Positions 1 to 7,406 are shown, numbered from the stretch's first letter. The stretch is 17,708 nucleotides of DNA from an uncultured Pelagibacteraceae bacterium (GCA_902608305.1 CACLNK010000019.1:1-17708); one strand, 5' to 3'. Numbers and translations are program-made. Notes: generated by a model from the letters alone, not told the origin.

Positions 1-2
1 GA

Positions 3-1130
3 ACAGTGTTTCCAAAAGGAAAAACTTTAATCGAATTTTTAAGAAAAAGATTTGGAAAAAATTTATTTATATTAATTTTATTAATGACTATTTTTTATAT
101 GTTCATATTTTTATGCGCTGAAATAACAGCAGTTGCAATGCTAATAAACTACATTTCAGGTACAGCTTTATGGATTACAGCTTTAATTGTTTTGGTTGCA
201 ACACTTAGTTATACTTTATATGGAGGTTTAAGAGCTTCAATTTTCACTGATACAATTCAATCTATAATAGTCTTGATACTATTTTTAATATCAGTTGCTT
301 ATTTAATTTCATTTAATGGAGATCAATTTTCCCTTGAATTTATCAAACAAAATAACTCTCATTTATTAAGTCCTACTTATATTCCAAACTATACAGCTGG
401 TTTAACTTTTTTTATTGCAGTTGCTGCTACCAATCTTTTCCATCAGGGAAATTGGCAAAGAGTTTATGCAGCGAAAAACAATGATATTTTAAAGAAAAGC
501 TTAATAATTTCTTTTATAGCTATAATCCCAATTGTTTTATTTATGGGTTTTAGCGGTTTGGTCGCTGTATCTGAGAATGCCAAAATCAATCCTGATTTAG
601 CTTTTTTCTCATTATTACTCAAAAATCAAACTGAATTTTTATCAATAATTATTATTGTTTTAGCTTTATCTTTAACAATAAGCACGGTTGACACTTTAGT
701 GAATGCGATATCAAGTTTAGTTGTGGTAGATGGAAAAAATACGTTTAAACTTAATAAAAAAACTGATTATTTGATAATTTCTAAATATTTTATAATTATA
801 CTATCAATTATAGCCTTTATTGTAGCGTCTAAAGGATTTAGTATTTTATATCTCTTTTTATTAGCCGATCTTTTTTGTTGTGCTGCTGTTCTTACAGTCT
901 TTTATGGATTTTATAATAAACGTTTGACTGAAAAAACTGCATGTTTATCCATAATAGTAGGATTAATAGTTGGTTTTCTTTTATTCCCGTCACCTGATTT
1001 TTCAAAAAGTCTATTAGTAGGTATTATTTTTCCAGCAGATTTTTTTCCCACATTCATATTACAATCCTTGCTATTTCTATCTTTTTTAACCGCAACATTA
1101 GCACCTGTAGCTATTTGGAAGTTGAGATAA
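3..1130 (+). CDS. Sodium:solute symporter family transporter, 5'-truncated by the window edge
   Basis: This is an integral inner-membrane protein of the SSF (SSS) family, which couples sodium entry to uptake of a small solute. The reading frame is open from base 3, so the real start lies upstream and about the last 375 residues are visible. SSF hallmarks are present: a YGGLRA..TD..Q segment (bases about 220-260) and an HQGNWQRVYAAK segment (about 440-480), which match the family's GG-TD-Q and Q-W-QR-AAK patterns. About nine hydrophobic helices can be counted. The substrate cannot be read from the sequence; members of this family carry urea, amino acids, acetate, sugars or proline. The gene ends 32 bases before the site-2 protease on the same strand, with no obvious terminator. 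The family call is firm; the GTG at base 6 should not be taken as the start. Confidence 0.85.
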   Translation, partial: TVFPKGKTLIEFLRKRFGKNLFILILLMTIFYMFIFLCAEITAVAMLINYISGTALWITALIVLVATLSYTLYGGLRASIFTDTIQSIIVLILFLISVAYLISFNGDQFSLEFIKQNNSHLLSPTYIPNYTAGLTFFIAVAATNLFHQGNWQRVYAAKNNDILKKSLIISFIAIIPIVLFMGFSGLVAVSENAKINPDLAFFSLLLKNQTEFLSIIIIVLALSLTISTVDTLVNAISSLVVVDGKNTFKLNKKTDYLIISKYFIIILSIIAFIVASKGFSILYLFLLADLFCCAAVLTVFYGFYNKRLTEKTACLSIIVGLIVGFLLFPSPDFSKSLLVGIIFPADFFPTFILQSLLFLSFLTATLAPVAIWKLR

Positions 1131-1162
1131 TTTGAATAATATATAAGATAATATTTAAAGTT

Positions 1163-2272
1163 ATGCTGAACACTATTGTCCCATTTATAGTACTTATTCT
1201 GGTAGTAGTATTTATTCATGAATATGGCCATTATTATTTTGCAAGAAAATATGGAGTGGGTGTTACTGATTTTTCCATCGGATTTGGCAAAGAGATATTC
1301 GGATGGAAAGATAAATCTGGTACCAGATGGAAAATATGCTGGATACCCTTAGGCGGATATGTAAAATTTTTTGGTGACAGAAATGTATTTAGTCAGAGCG
1401 ATCAAGAAGAAGTATTAAAAAAGTATAGCTCTGAAGACCAAAAAAAACTATTTATATTAAAACCTTTATACCAAAGATCCTTAATAGTTGCCGCTGGTCC
1501 TTTTGCTAATTTTATTTTAGCAATAGTTATTTTCTTTTTTATCTACACTTTTGTTGGGAAGGATTTTACTCCTGCAGTAATTAATGAAGTAAAAAAAGAT
1601 AGTCCTGCTTATGTAGCTGGTCTTAAAAAAAACGATATTATTATTTCAATCGATAATCAAAAAGTAAAAAGTATTTTAGAAGTGTCCAAGTATATCATTA
1701 TGTCTACTGATGAATATATTGACTTTAATATTTCACGATCTAATCAAGAAATGTTGTTTAAAGTTAAACCTGAAATGGTTATGAGTGAAGATAATCTTGG
1801 TAATAAAATTAATAAAAGAATGATTGGAATTCAACTAGGTGCATATAATAATGAAGTTAATCATGTTAAATTAGGTCCAGCTAAATCTCTTTATTATTCT
1901 ATTAGTGAAGTTTATTTTGTCTGTAGCTCATCATTAAAATATTTGTTAAGCATGATCAAAGGTTCTGGCGATAGTTCTCAGTTAGGAGGCCCAATTCGTA
2001 TTGCGAAAATTACTGGTCAAGTTGCTGAATTTGGTCTTTTACCCTTTTTAAGCATGATGGCTTATATTTCTATTAGTTTAGGATTAATTAATTTATTCCC
2101 AATTCCTTTATTAGATGGTGGACACCTAATGTTTTATGGACTTGAAAAAGTTTTAGGAAAACCACTTAGCCAAAAAACACAGGAGGGGTTTTTTCGAATC
2201 GGTTTATTTTTGTTGCTTTCATTAATGTTCTTTGCAACTTTTAATGACCTTAAGGATCTAGGTTTATTTTAA
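1163..2272 (+). CDS. rseP: RseP-type intramembrane zinc metalloprotease (site-2 protease, M50)
   Basis: This is a membrane zinc protease that cuts transmembrane segments, classically the anti-sigma factor RseA, releasing an envelope-stress sigma factor. The zinc motif HEYGH is at residues 19-23 in the first helix, and the second metal-ligand motif LDGGH is at about 317-321. A second helix begins with the GPFANF segment at about 112-118. One PDZ-like domain (DSPAYVAGLKKNDII) lies at about 135-200. At 369 residues it is somewhat shorter than the two-PDZ enzyme of E. coli (about 450). The start is ATG without a clear Shine-Dalgarno. In many proteobacteria rseP lies between dxr and bamA; here it lies between a symporter and HU, so it may be a relocated or second copy. 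The enzyme family is clear; the substrate is unknown. Confidence 0.88.
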   Translation: MLNTIVPFIVLILVVVFIHEYGHYYFARKYGVGVTDFSIGFGKEIFGWKDKSGTRWKICWIPLGGYVKFFGDRNVFSQSDQEEVLKKYSSEDQKKLFILKPLYQRSLIVAAGPFANFILAIVIFFFIYTFVGKDFTPAVINEVKKDSPAYVAGLKKNDIIISIDNQKVKSILEVSKYIIMSTDEYIDFNISRSNQEMLFKVKPEMVMSEDNLGNKINKRMIGIQLGAYNNEVNHVKLGPAKSLYYSISEVYFVCSSSLKYLLSMIKGSGDSSQLGGPIRIAKITGQVAEFGLLPFLSMMAYISISLGLINLFPIPLLDGGHLMFYGLEKVLGKPLSQKTQEGFFRIGLFLLLSLMFFATFNDLKDLGLF

Positions 2273-2283
2273 TTCAATTTTTC

Positions 2284-2424
2284 TTTAAAACCTAAATATG
2301 TCAATAAAATCAACGTTTTTTAAAAAAATACAATATATTGTAGGTTTAAAATCTAATAACACTAAAAAAAAGCTTGATTTATAAGGTTTTATAGCAATTA
2401 TGATTACATAAAACCTATAAAACC
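2284..2424. promoter_or_regulatory. HU upstream region with repeated AAACCT-type motifs
   Basis: The gap before HU holds several copies of one short motif in both orientations: AAACCTA at 2288-2294, TAGGTTT at 2341-2347, GGTTTTAT at 2385-2392, and a 9-bp-spaced tandem pair ATAAAACC at 2408-2415 and 2417-2424. GGTTTTAT and the first ATAAAACC can also form a hairpin in RNA. A TATGAT box at 2399-2404 is a plausible -10, so the last copies would sit at the transcription start and in the leader. An operator for a repressor, or autoregulation by HU, is an inference. AT richness makes chance copies more likely, but the 9-bp tandem pair is not trivial. Confidence 0.4.
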
Positions 2425-2433
2425 GGAGCTAAA

Positions 2434-2709
2434 ATGAACAAAAAACAATTAGTCGCTAAATTAGCTGGTTCATTGAACCAAAGCAAGGCTGATGCAGAGT
2501 GTACTTTTGATACTATTACCAATACTATTTTAGATGCTCTAAAAGGAGATGATAACGTTAAAATAGCTGGTTTTGGTACTTACAAAGTAGCAAAGAGAAA
2601 GGCTAGAATTGGAAGAAATCCGCGAACTGGAGAACAAATCCAAATAGCAGCTTCACAAAAAGTCAAATTTTTACCTGCTAAAGCACTTAAAGAAGTATTT
2701 AATAAATAA
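2434..2709 (+). CDS. hup: HU-family nucleoid DNA-binding protein
   Basis: This is a small histone-like protein that binds and bends DNA as a dimer and compacts the nucleoid. Its 91 residues match the usual HU length. The N-terminal helices begin MNKKQLV. The family signature GFGTYKVAKRKARIGRNP spans about residues 48-65 and is followed by TGEQI and the C-terminal KFLPAKALKEVFNK. The start is well fixed by GGAG at 2425-2428, five bases before the ATG. It appears to be a single-gene unit with its own promoter and a hairpin just behind it. IHF subunits share the fold, but the RIGRNPRTGEQI arm and the short tail fit HU better. The upstream repeats suggest specific regulation. Confidence 0.95.
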   Translation: MNKKQLVAKLAGSLNQSKADAECTFDTITNTILDALKGDDNVKIAGFGTYKVAKRKARIGRNPRTGEQIQIAASQKVKFLPAKALKEVFNK

Positions 2710-2721
2710 TAGATATTTTAT

Positions 2722-2752
2722 CTAACAGCCTTTTGTATAAAAAGGCTGTTAG
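2722..2752. terminator. Strong hairpin between HU and the acetyltransferase, probably a bidirectional terminator
   Basis: A perfect 13-bp stem (2722-2734 with 2740-2752) closes a five-base loop. It starts 13 bases after the HU stop and lies just beyond the stop of the converging minus-strand gene. The stem ends in A/T pairs rather than a clean downstream T run (plus side reads AGTAAGTCTTATTTT), so it is not a textbook intrinsic terminator. Its position between converging genes still makes termination or 3'-end protection the likely role. Confidence 0.7.
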
Positions 2753-2758
2753 TAAGTC

Positions 2759-3205
2759 TTATTTTAACTCGTATAAATTCCACGAAGTTTTTTCTGCAAC
2801 TCTATCATATAAAGCTTTAGCCCTAAGATTATCATCGTGAGTTAACCATCTTATTAAGCCCCACTCTTTAGATTTTGATATATTCTTTAATTCATTAAGT
2901 AATTTTTCCCCAATTTTTTTACCTCTATGTATTGGTTCAACAAATAAATCATCTAGAAAACCTATATCCTGACCTTTTAATGGTCTGGGCATTCTTCTGT
3001 AGTGAGCAAGAGCAACAATATTTCCGTCAATCTCATAAACAATTCCATTCAATTCATGATTTTTATCATGTAGCCAGGACCAAACTTTTTCTAAAATCTG
3101 AATATTCATTTCAACTTTATAAAAATTAGCATAACCTTTATAAAGTTCTTGCCATTGTTTTTTGTCTTTTAATTGAATTTCTCTAACTAAATTATTCATT
3201 TTCAT
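2759..3205 (-). CDS. GNAT-family N-acetyltransferase
   Basis: This is a soluble acetyltransferase of the GNAT superfamily, transferring an acetyl group from acetyl-CoA to an amine on an unknown substrate. Its 148 residues match a single GNAT domain. The acetyl-CoA loop is seen as VEPIHRGKKIGEKLL at about residues 89-103, preceded by the DDLF strand. The C-terminal part has the usual motif-B pattern (LTHDDNLRAKALYDRVAEK). The N-terminal ELYKGYANFYK segment is typical of small acetyltransferases related to the RimI/YncA kind. The ATG at 3205 gives MKMNNLV; the ATG at 3199 is an equally possible start. Its direction matches the glycosyltransferase gene at 3272-4264, 66 bases upstream. The family is sure; the substrate is unknown. 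Confidence 0.88.
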   Translation of the reverse strand: MKMNNLVREIQLKDKKQWQELYKGYANFYKVEMNIQILEKVWSWLHDKNHELNGIVYEIDGNIVALAHYRRMPRPLKGQDIGFLDDLFVEPIHRGKKIGEKLLNELKNISKSKEWGLIRWLTHDDNLRAKALYDRVAEKTSWNLYELK

Positions 3206-3271
3206 CTCATATTTTTTGTTATTAATAGAAGGGGGACAAAAAAAATTCTTGTTTGTTAACTTTTAATTTCA

Positions 3272-4264
3272 TTATATTTTATTATTATCCCAAATTTCTT
3301 GCCAATTTATGTTAGGAGAAATACCATAAATCGAGTTTATATTTGAACAATGAATAGCTAGTGATGGTATTGGAGAAAAACAAGGCTCTTTTTCATAAAT
3401 TTTATGCAGAGCTATTTCTGCAGGATTATCTTTACCAGAAGCAAACTGTAATAAATTTTCCCAATATATGTTTAAATTTGCTTTGCTTATTAAAAAAGTT
3501 CCTAAACTCTGTTCAGTTTTTCTCCAGTGCTTTTTATTTCCTAAGAATATATATGTGGGGTCACAATTTGCATATAAATAGGGATAATCAGTAGGACATA
3601 ATAAAATTTCTTTATTTAATTGAGTGGCTATTCTTTCATAAGCTCCTATCATTTCTAAAATACAAGTTTCATCATGTATATAGTCGTCTTCAACAAAATA
3701 AATAAGATCATTAGAATTTTCTTTTGCCAACGTAAAGCATTTTTTAATGCTGGCGAAATTTGAATCTTTTATATCTTGAGTAATCTCATTCTTTTGTAAA
3801 GAAATTATTTCATTATCTATATCAAATTTTGATAATAATTTTTTCATATTTTGAATAAATTTTTCACTTGAGTTATCATCTATTATTGAAAGTTTAATAT
3901 TAATTTCATTAAAGTTTTTTTTAGAATAATTTATTGATTTTAATATTGAGTATAGAGATCTTAACGCATACTCATCTTTATCAGCTTCAAAAATTCTTTC
4001 TTTATTTTGATTCCATAAATTTACCTTTGAGCAGGATCTAAAATAGATATTTAAAGATTTAACTTTTCTTGTTATATCTATTTGTCCAAGAGGAATAGAG
4101 ATTGATTTTTTTCCAGCAATACTGATATTTTCTATAGCATTTTTTTCAAGTGTTGGAATTTCAAAATTGTTTTGATCTATTATTTCGTAACCTAAAACTC
4201 TGCACACTTTTACAAATATTTTTTTAACAAAATTGTTACTTTTTTTAGTTTTGATTTTTTTCAT
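3272..4264 (-). CDS. Glycosyltransferase-like protein (GT-A / family 2-like), function unassigned
   Basis: The 330-residue soluble protein has a basic N terminus (MKKIKTKKSNNF). Its middle resembles a nucleotide-sugar transferase of the GT-A fold: a KLSIIDDNSS strand-loop at about residues 124-133 and a YFVEDDYIH segment at about 190-198. Together these look like the UDP-sugar and DxD metal sites of family 2 transferases. No membrane segment is visible. A role in surface polysaccharide or lipopolysaccharide assembly would fit, but no other sugar gene lies nearby, so it appears isolated. It is divergent from the rhodanese gene with 33 bases between the starts. The fold call is moderate, and the acceptor and sugar cannot be inferred. 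Confidence 0.6.
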   Translation of the reverse strand: MKKIKTKKSNNFVKKIFVKVCRVLGYEIIDQNNFEIPTLEKNAIENISIAGKKSISIPLGQIDITRKVKSLNIYFRSCSKVNLWNQNKERIFEADKDEYALRSLYSILKSINYSKKNFNEINIKLSIIDDNSSEKFIQNMKKLLSKFDIDNEIISLQKNEITQDIKDSNFASIKKCFTLAKENSNDLIYFVEDDYIHDETCILEMIGAYERIATQLNKEILLCPTDYPYLYANCDPTYIFLGNKKHWRKTEQSLGTFLISKANLNIYWENLLQFASGKDNPAEIALHKIYEKEPCFSPIPSLAIHCSNINSIYGISPNINWQEIWDNNKI

Positions 4265-4297
4265 TTATTTGATAAATCTATTATATTTTATATTAAT
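4265..4297. promoter_or_regulatory. Divergent promoter gap between glycosyltransferase and rhodanese
   Basis: Only 33 bases separate the two starts, and they are nearly all A/T with several TATATT/TATTAT-like -10 candidates. Both promoters must sit here or inside the neighbouring coding ends. The leaders would be very short or absent, and no Shine-Dalgarno is seen before the rhodanese ATG. Confidence 0.35.
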
Positions 4298-4681
4298 ATG
4301 GCTATTAAATCATCACAAACACTTGTTCAAGAAGCGTTAAATAAAATTAAAACTATTTCACCAGAAGAAGCTTTAAAATTATCGAATAATAATAAATGCA
4401 ATCTAATTGATATAAGAGATATTCGAGAACTTCAAAATGATGGTAGAATTGAAAATTCACGACATATTCCGAGAGGCATGCTTGAGTTTTGGCTAGATCC
4501 TGAAAGTGTATATTTTAAAGATGGCAAGTTAGACATGGATAAAGAAATGGTATTATTTTGCGCCGGAGGATTAAGATCTGCGTTAGCAGCAAAATCTTTA
4601 CAAGAAATGGGATATAAAAAAGTTTCTCACATTGAGGGGGGTTTTACATCAATGAAAGTCAGTGGGTTTAAAATAGTTTAG
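4298..4681 (+). CDS. Rhodanese-like domain protein
   Basis: This is a single-domain sulfurtransferase-like protein of 127 residues. The rhodanese fold is clear: NLIDIRD at about residues 35-41, the GxIENSRHIPRG segment at about 50-61, and the active-site loop CAGGLRS with its cysteine at residue 88, followed by the G-HIEGG signature near the C terminus. The intact cysteine supports a persulfide-carrying or thiosulfate-sulfurtransferase activity rather than a dead regulatory domain. The N-terminal 25 residues form a short extension. The stop codon overlaps the converging isomerase gene by 4 bases. The physiological sulfur acceptor is unknown; sulfur relay or detoxification is an inference. Confidence 0.88.
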   Translation: MAIKSSQTLVQEALNKIKTISPEEALKLSNNNKCNLIDIRDIRELQNDGRIENSRHIPRGMLEFWLDPESVYFKDGKLDMDKEMVLFCAGGLRSALAAKSLQEMGYKKVSHIEGGFTSMKVSGFKIV

Positions 4682-5268
4682 TTTTTTTTAAAAAACTCAT
4701 CTAGAGCATAAACTAGTCTGTCTTGGCCCCAAAAAATTTTTTCATTAACCATAAAAGTTGGTGCTCCAAAAATATCTTTATCATATGCTTCCTGGGTTAA
4801 TTTTTTTAATTTATATTTTATTTTTTGATCTTTTATTTTTTTTAAAAAATCATTTTTTTTAACTTTACATTTTTTTAGAATATCAAATATAATTTTTTCA
4901 TCATTTAAATTTAACCCATCTTGCCAATAAGCATTAAAAAAAGAATCGATATAACTATCTTTTATATTAGAATTTATAGTCAATAATCCACGCATTATGT
5001 TTAGTGAATTTATTGGAAATAAAGGATTAAATTTAAATTTTATATTTAATTTTTTTGATACCATTTTGCAATCTTTAATCATAAATTTTGCTTTTGAATT
5101 AATAAAAGCTGCAGCAGTAATTCCAATTAATTTATGAAGACCACCTAAAAAAATTGGTTTATAATTAATTTTAATATTTTCTTTTTCTTCAATTCTTCGA
5201 ATTTGTTTATGAGCTAAGTATGAATAAGGACTAGCAAAATCAAAATAAAACTCTATGGGTTTAGTCAT
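4678..5268 (-). CDS. 2-hydroxychromene-2-carboxylate isomerase-like protein (DsbA / kappa-GST fold)
   Basis: This 196-residue protein belongs to the thioredoxin-fold family that includes NahD and mitochondrial kappa glutathione transferase. The N terminus reads EFYFDFASPYSYLAHKQ, with Ser13 at the catalytic position of NahD. The conserved GGLHKLIG segment is at about residues 42-49, and the C-terminal GAPTFMVN...FWGQDRL pattern is at about 168-186. NahD uses glutathione to isomerise a naphthalene catabolite, but no aromatic degradation genes are nearby, so the true reaction may be another glutathione-dependent isomerisation or conjugation. Its start overlaps the end of the ABA4-like gene by 8 bases, suggesting translational coupling in a two-gene operon. 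The family is firm; the substrate is open. Confidence 0.85.
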   Translation of the reverse strand: MTKPIEFYFDFASPYSYLAHKQIRRIEEKENIKINYKPIFLGGLHKLIGITAAAFINSKAKFMIKDCKMVSKKLNIKFKFNPLFPINSLNIMRGLLTINSNIKDSYIDSFFNAYWQDGLNLNDEKIIFDILKKCKVKKNDFLKKIKDQKIKYKLKKLTQEAYDKDIFGAPTFMVNEKIFWGQDRLVYALDEFFKKN

Positions 5269-5734
5269 ACAAGTCGATTTTTTTACTAAAGAAAATTCTA
5301 ATTAACCAATAAACAAATATTCCTAACGGACCAATGAAATAGGTCAAAACTAATGGGATAAAAGTTAAAAATTTAGGTATGTTAAATTTTTGAGAATCTC
5401 TAACAATCCAACTTCCACAGAATAAATTTATTGCTATAAAATGAATCCAAAAAAGAATAATATAATTTTTATCAGAAAAAATATTTGATAGTTCATCTAG
5501 ACCTAAATATAAATTAAAAACATCAAATAAATTAAAACCGCTTTTATATATTTCAAAAATTAGATATAGATCAATTATTGATAAAATTAATAAAGGAAAT
5601 ATTGAAGTAACAAATATCTTACAGAACTTTGTCTTAGGAAGAAAAATTAAAAGGAACCAAAAAGGCAATGCTCCAATGTTTAACCATAAATAGATTGTCT
5701 CAATTGAGAAATATATATAAATTTGCTCGATCAT
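5261..5734 (-). CDS. ABA4-like membrane protein (DUF4281 family)
   Basis: This 157-residue protein has about four transmembrane helices (roughly residues 14-30, 37-63, 90-108 and 119-147). The pattern recognised is that of the ABA4-like family: an early NIGALPFW helix, a W-HF-A-NLFCGSWIVRDSQKF segment at about 96-117, and a terminal LTYFIGPLGIFVYWLIR helix. In plants ABA4 is needed for neoxanthin formation from violaxanthin; bacterial members are uncharacterised. SAR11 cells make carotenoid-derived retinal for proteorhodopsin, so a link to carotenoids or retinal is imaginable but not shown. It is the first gene of a two-gene operon with the isomerase-like protein. I assigned the family from memory of the motif, with moderate-to-good confidence. 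Confidence 0.7.
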   Translation of the reverse strand: MIEQIYIYFSIETIYLWLNIGALPFWFLLIFLPKTKFCKIFVTSIFPLLILSIIDLYLIFEIYKSGFNLFDVFNLYLGLDELSNIFSDKNYIILFWIHFIAINLFCGSWIVRDSQKFNIPKFLTFIPLVLTYFIGPLGIFVYWLIRIFFSKKIDLYD

Positions 5735-5762
5735 TAAAAAATATATTATATTACTTCATTCC
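5735..5762. promoter_or_regulatory. Divergent promoter gap between ABA4-like gene and recX
   Basis: These 28 bases separate two divergent starts. On the minus strand a perfect TATAAT lies at 5745-5750, only about 10 bases from the ABA4-like ATG, so that transcript would be almost leaderless. A TATTAT/TATATT box can serve recX. No convincing -35 is visible for either. Confidence 0.4.
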
Positions 5763-6326
5763 ATGATTCCTATAAAAAATAAAAAAAAAACTTTAGAAAC
5801 TACCATAGAAGAAATGCGCAATTTTTCATTTGCTTATGTAGAAAAATATGCACCTTCCAAACAACAACTTAAGACTTATTTATTAAAAAAATATCTAAAA
5901 TCATCTAATCCTATTGTTAAAAAAAAAGATATTACTGATTTAATTGATTTAGTAACAGAAGATCTGACAAAAACTAATTTTATTAGTGATAAATTTTATT
6001 CAGAAAGCAAGGCTAAAAGTTTAATCCAAAGAGGAAGTTCAATAAATAAAATAAGAAATTATTTAATCTCAAAAGGAATTAACGATAAATATATTAAAGA
6101 AACTATTAATAAAATTAAGGAAAAAAATGAAAACCAAGATTTTTTTTCAGCAATAAAAATCTGTAAGAAAAAAAGAATTGGGCCAGCACGGGATCAAGAT
6201 AATAGACCTTTGTTTTATAAAAAAGATATATCAATATTAGCTAGATCTGGATTTGATTTTGAAACTTCAAAAAAAGTATTAGAATTAGAAAAAGATGATT
6301 ATTTGAGGATTATTAATCTATTATAA
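5763..6326 (+). CDS. recX: RecX-family regulator of RecA
   Basis: RecX binds RecA filaments and limits their extension, moderating recombination and SOS induction. The 187-residue length is normal. The three-helix RecX repeats are visible: AYVEKYAPSKQQLKTYLLKKYL (about 22-43), TKTNFISDKFYSESKAKSLIQRGSSINKIRNYLISKGI (about 71-108), then a third more divergent unit near the C terminus (ILARSGFDFETSKKVL). No recA is in view, which is common for alphaproteobacteria. A run of ten A bases (5781-5790) lies in codons 7-10. The stop overlaps the last six bases of the converging 47-residue membrane peptide gene. Confidence 0.85.
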   Translation: MIPIKNKKKTLETTIEEMRNFSFAYVEKYAPSKQQLKTYLLKKYLKSSNPIVKKKDITDLIDLVTEDLTKTNFISDKFYSESKAKSLIQRGSSINKIRNYLISKGINDKYIKETINKIKEKNENQDFFSAIKICKKKRIGPARDQDNRPLFYKKDISILARSGFDFETSKKVLELEKDDYLRIINLL

Positions 6327-6464
6327 TTTATTTTTATTATTTTTTTCATTCAAATAATATTCCAATTTTTTTTTAATATAATTTTTTACATAAACAAAAA
6401 CTAATAGACCAAATATTGATGTCGAAACTATAATTATTAAAATAATCCTAATTTTTTCATCCAT
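6321..6464 (-). CDS. Small membrane peptide (47 residues) behind cysQ
   Basis: A short frame begins with ATG (complement of 6462-6464) and ends with TAA (complement of 6321-6323). It reads MDEKIRIILIIIVSTSIFGL and then LVFVYVKNYIKKK and a charged tail ending in NKNKL. That gives a short acidic/basic head, one transmembrane helix (about residues 5-26) and a basic cytoplasmic tail by the positive-inside rule. Its start codon shares one base with the cysQ stop (TAATG), the typical geometry of translational coupling, and it exactly fills the space between cysQ and recX. I recognise no family and infer no function. The coupling plus coherent helix make it likely to be real. Confidence 0.65.
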   Translation of the reverse strand: MDEKIRIILIIIVSTSIFGLLVFVYVKNYIKKKLEYYLNEKNNKNKL

Positions 6465-7237
6465 TAAAGAATCTTTCCTCTTTTTAAAATTAAGCTCGGA
6501 TTTTTAAATTCTTTTTTTCCATAATTAATGTTATTACCATCAAAATCAGTAATGATACCACCCGCATGCTCTAAGATAGCATGTCCAGCAGCAATATCCC
6601 ATTCGTACGCTCTGGGTTCTGCAGCATAAAAATCAAACTCACCAGACGCAATAACACAAAATTTAAGAGAACTTTTCATTCTAGTAAAATTTGTAATATT
6701 ATATTTTTTGTATATTGCTGTTATCTCTGGTTTGGGATTATTAGAATAAGCGACAGCATTTACTTCATTATCTTTACTTTTTTTTTTACAAGTTAGTTCT
6801 GTCTTTGATTTATTATTTAATTCAAAACTGTTCGACAATCCAAAAGAATAAAATAACCTATTTTTATCTGGAGCATTAATAATCCCAGCTACAGGTTTTT
6901 TATTCAATATTAAAGCTGCATTAATTGTAAACTCATCTTTCCCATTAATATAATCATAAGTACCATCAATTGGGTCTATCAACCAAAAATCTTTTAAATT
7001 CTTATTTTCTTTATTTATTAAATTTTCTTCAGAAATAATTGATATGTTAGGAGTTAAATCTGTTATTTTTTTGGTTAATAACTCGTTGACTCGAATATCT
7101 CCATTTGTAACAGGTGTATTGTCAGATTTAATTTTTTTTTCTAATCCTTTATTTCTTAAATCTAAAGAAACATTTCCTGAAAGAATAAAGGCGTCTATTA
7201 AGCTGTTAATTATTCTTTCAGTTTCTTTTAAGTTCAT
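6464..7237 (-). CDS. cysQ: 3'(2'),5'-bisphosphate nucleotidase CysQ (inositol monophosphatase family)
   Basis: CysQ removes the 3'-phosphate from PAP, a by-product of PAPS use, and is a magnesium-dependent member of the inositol monophosphatase superfamily. The metal site DPIDGT is at residues 88-93 (after FWLI), preceded by an ISEENL glutamate strand at about 66-71. The second signature WDIAAGHAILEHAGG begins at about Trp213. The EFTINAALILNKKPVAGIINAP segment at about 102-123 favours CysQ over plain inositol monophosphatase or SuhB. Length (257) is normal. It starts 20 bases inside the upstream DUF3553 gene and its stop overlaps the next small gene, so the three form an operon. Its presence alongside apr genes suggests active sulfur nucleotide metabolism. 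Confidence 0.88.
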   Translation of the reverse strand: MNLKETERIINSLIDAFILSGNVSLDLRNKGLEKKIKSDNTPVTNGDIRVNELLTKKITDLTPNISIISEENLINKENKNLKDFWLIDPIDGTYDYINGKDEFTINAALILNKKPVAGIINAPDKNRLFYSFGLSNSFELNNKSKTELTCKKKSKDNEVNAVAYSNNPKPEITAIYKKYNITNFTRMKSSLKFCVIASGEFDFYAAEPRAYEWDIAAGHAILEHAGGIITDFDGNNINYGKKEFKNPSLILKRGKIL

Positions 7238-7406
7238 TTTTTTCTAATTTTCTTAACAATATATTGTTTGAATTTATTACTTTTTTACCAACATTTTCAA
7301 AATTTACTGTCACTTTATCCTTAATTATAGATTGAACTTGTCCTATACCCCAATCTTTATTTAAAGGATTAATAACTTTATCACCAGGCTCGAAATTTAA
7401 AATCAT
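7218..7406 (-). CDS. DUF3553-type small domain protein
   Basis: This 62-residue protein has the pattern FEPGDKVINPLNKDWGIGQVQSI followed by VTVNFENVGKKVI, a small beta-barrel-like domain that I recognise as DUF3553. The same fold resembles the RNA-polymerase-binding CarD/TRCF-type domain, also called UvrD C-terminal-like, but a standalone role is not established. It overlaps the start of cysQ by 20 bases and would be cotranscribed with it. There is no membrane segment. Start and stop are well defined; function is unknown. Confidence 0.78.
   Translation of the reverse strand: MILNFEPGDKVINPLNKDWGIGQVQSIIKDKVTVNFENVGKKVINSNNILLRKLEKNELKRN

Noticed and set aside
6..1130. GTG at base 6 as the start of the symporter gene
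   Set aside because: The frame is open to the window edge and the first SSF helices are missing, so this is an internal codon.
911..1231. Minus-strand open frame of 106 codons across the end of the symporter gene
   Set aside because: It has no start signal, no domain and overlaps two clear genes on the other strand.
5781..5790. A10 run in recX as a phase-variation switch
   Set aside because: A-runs of similar length are common here, and there is no sign that recX should switch.
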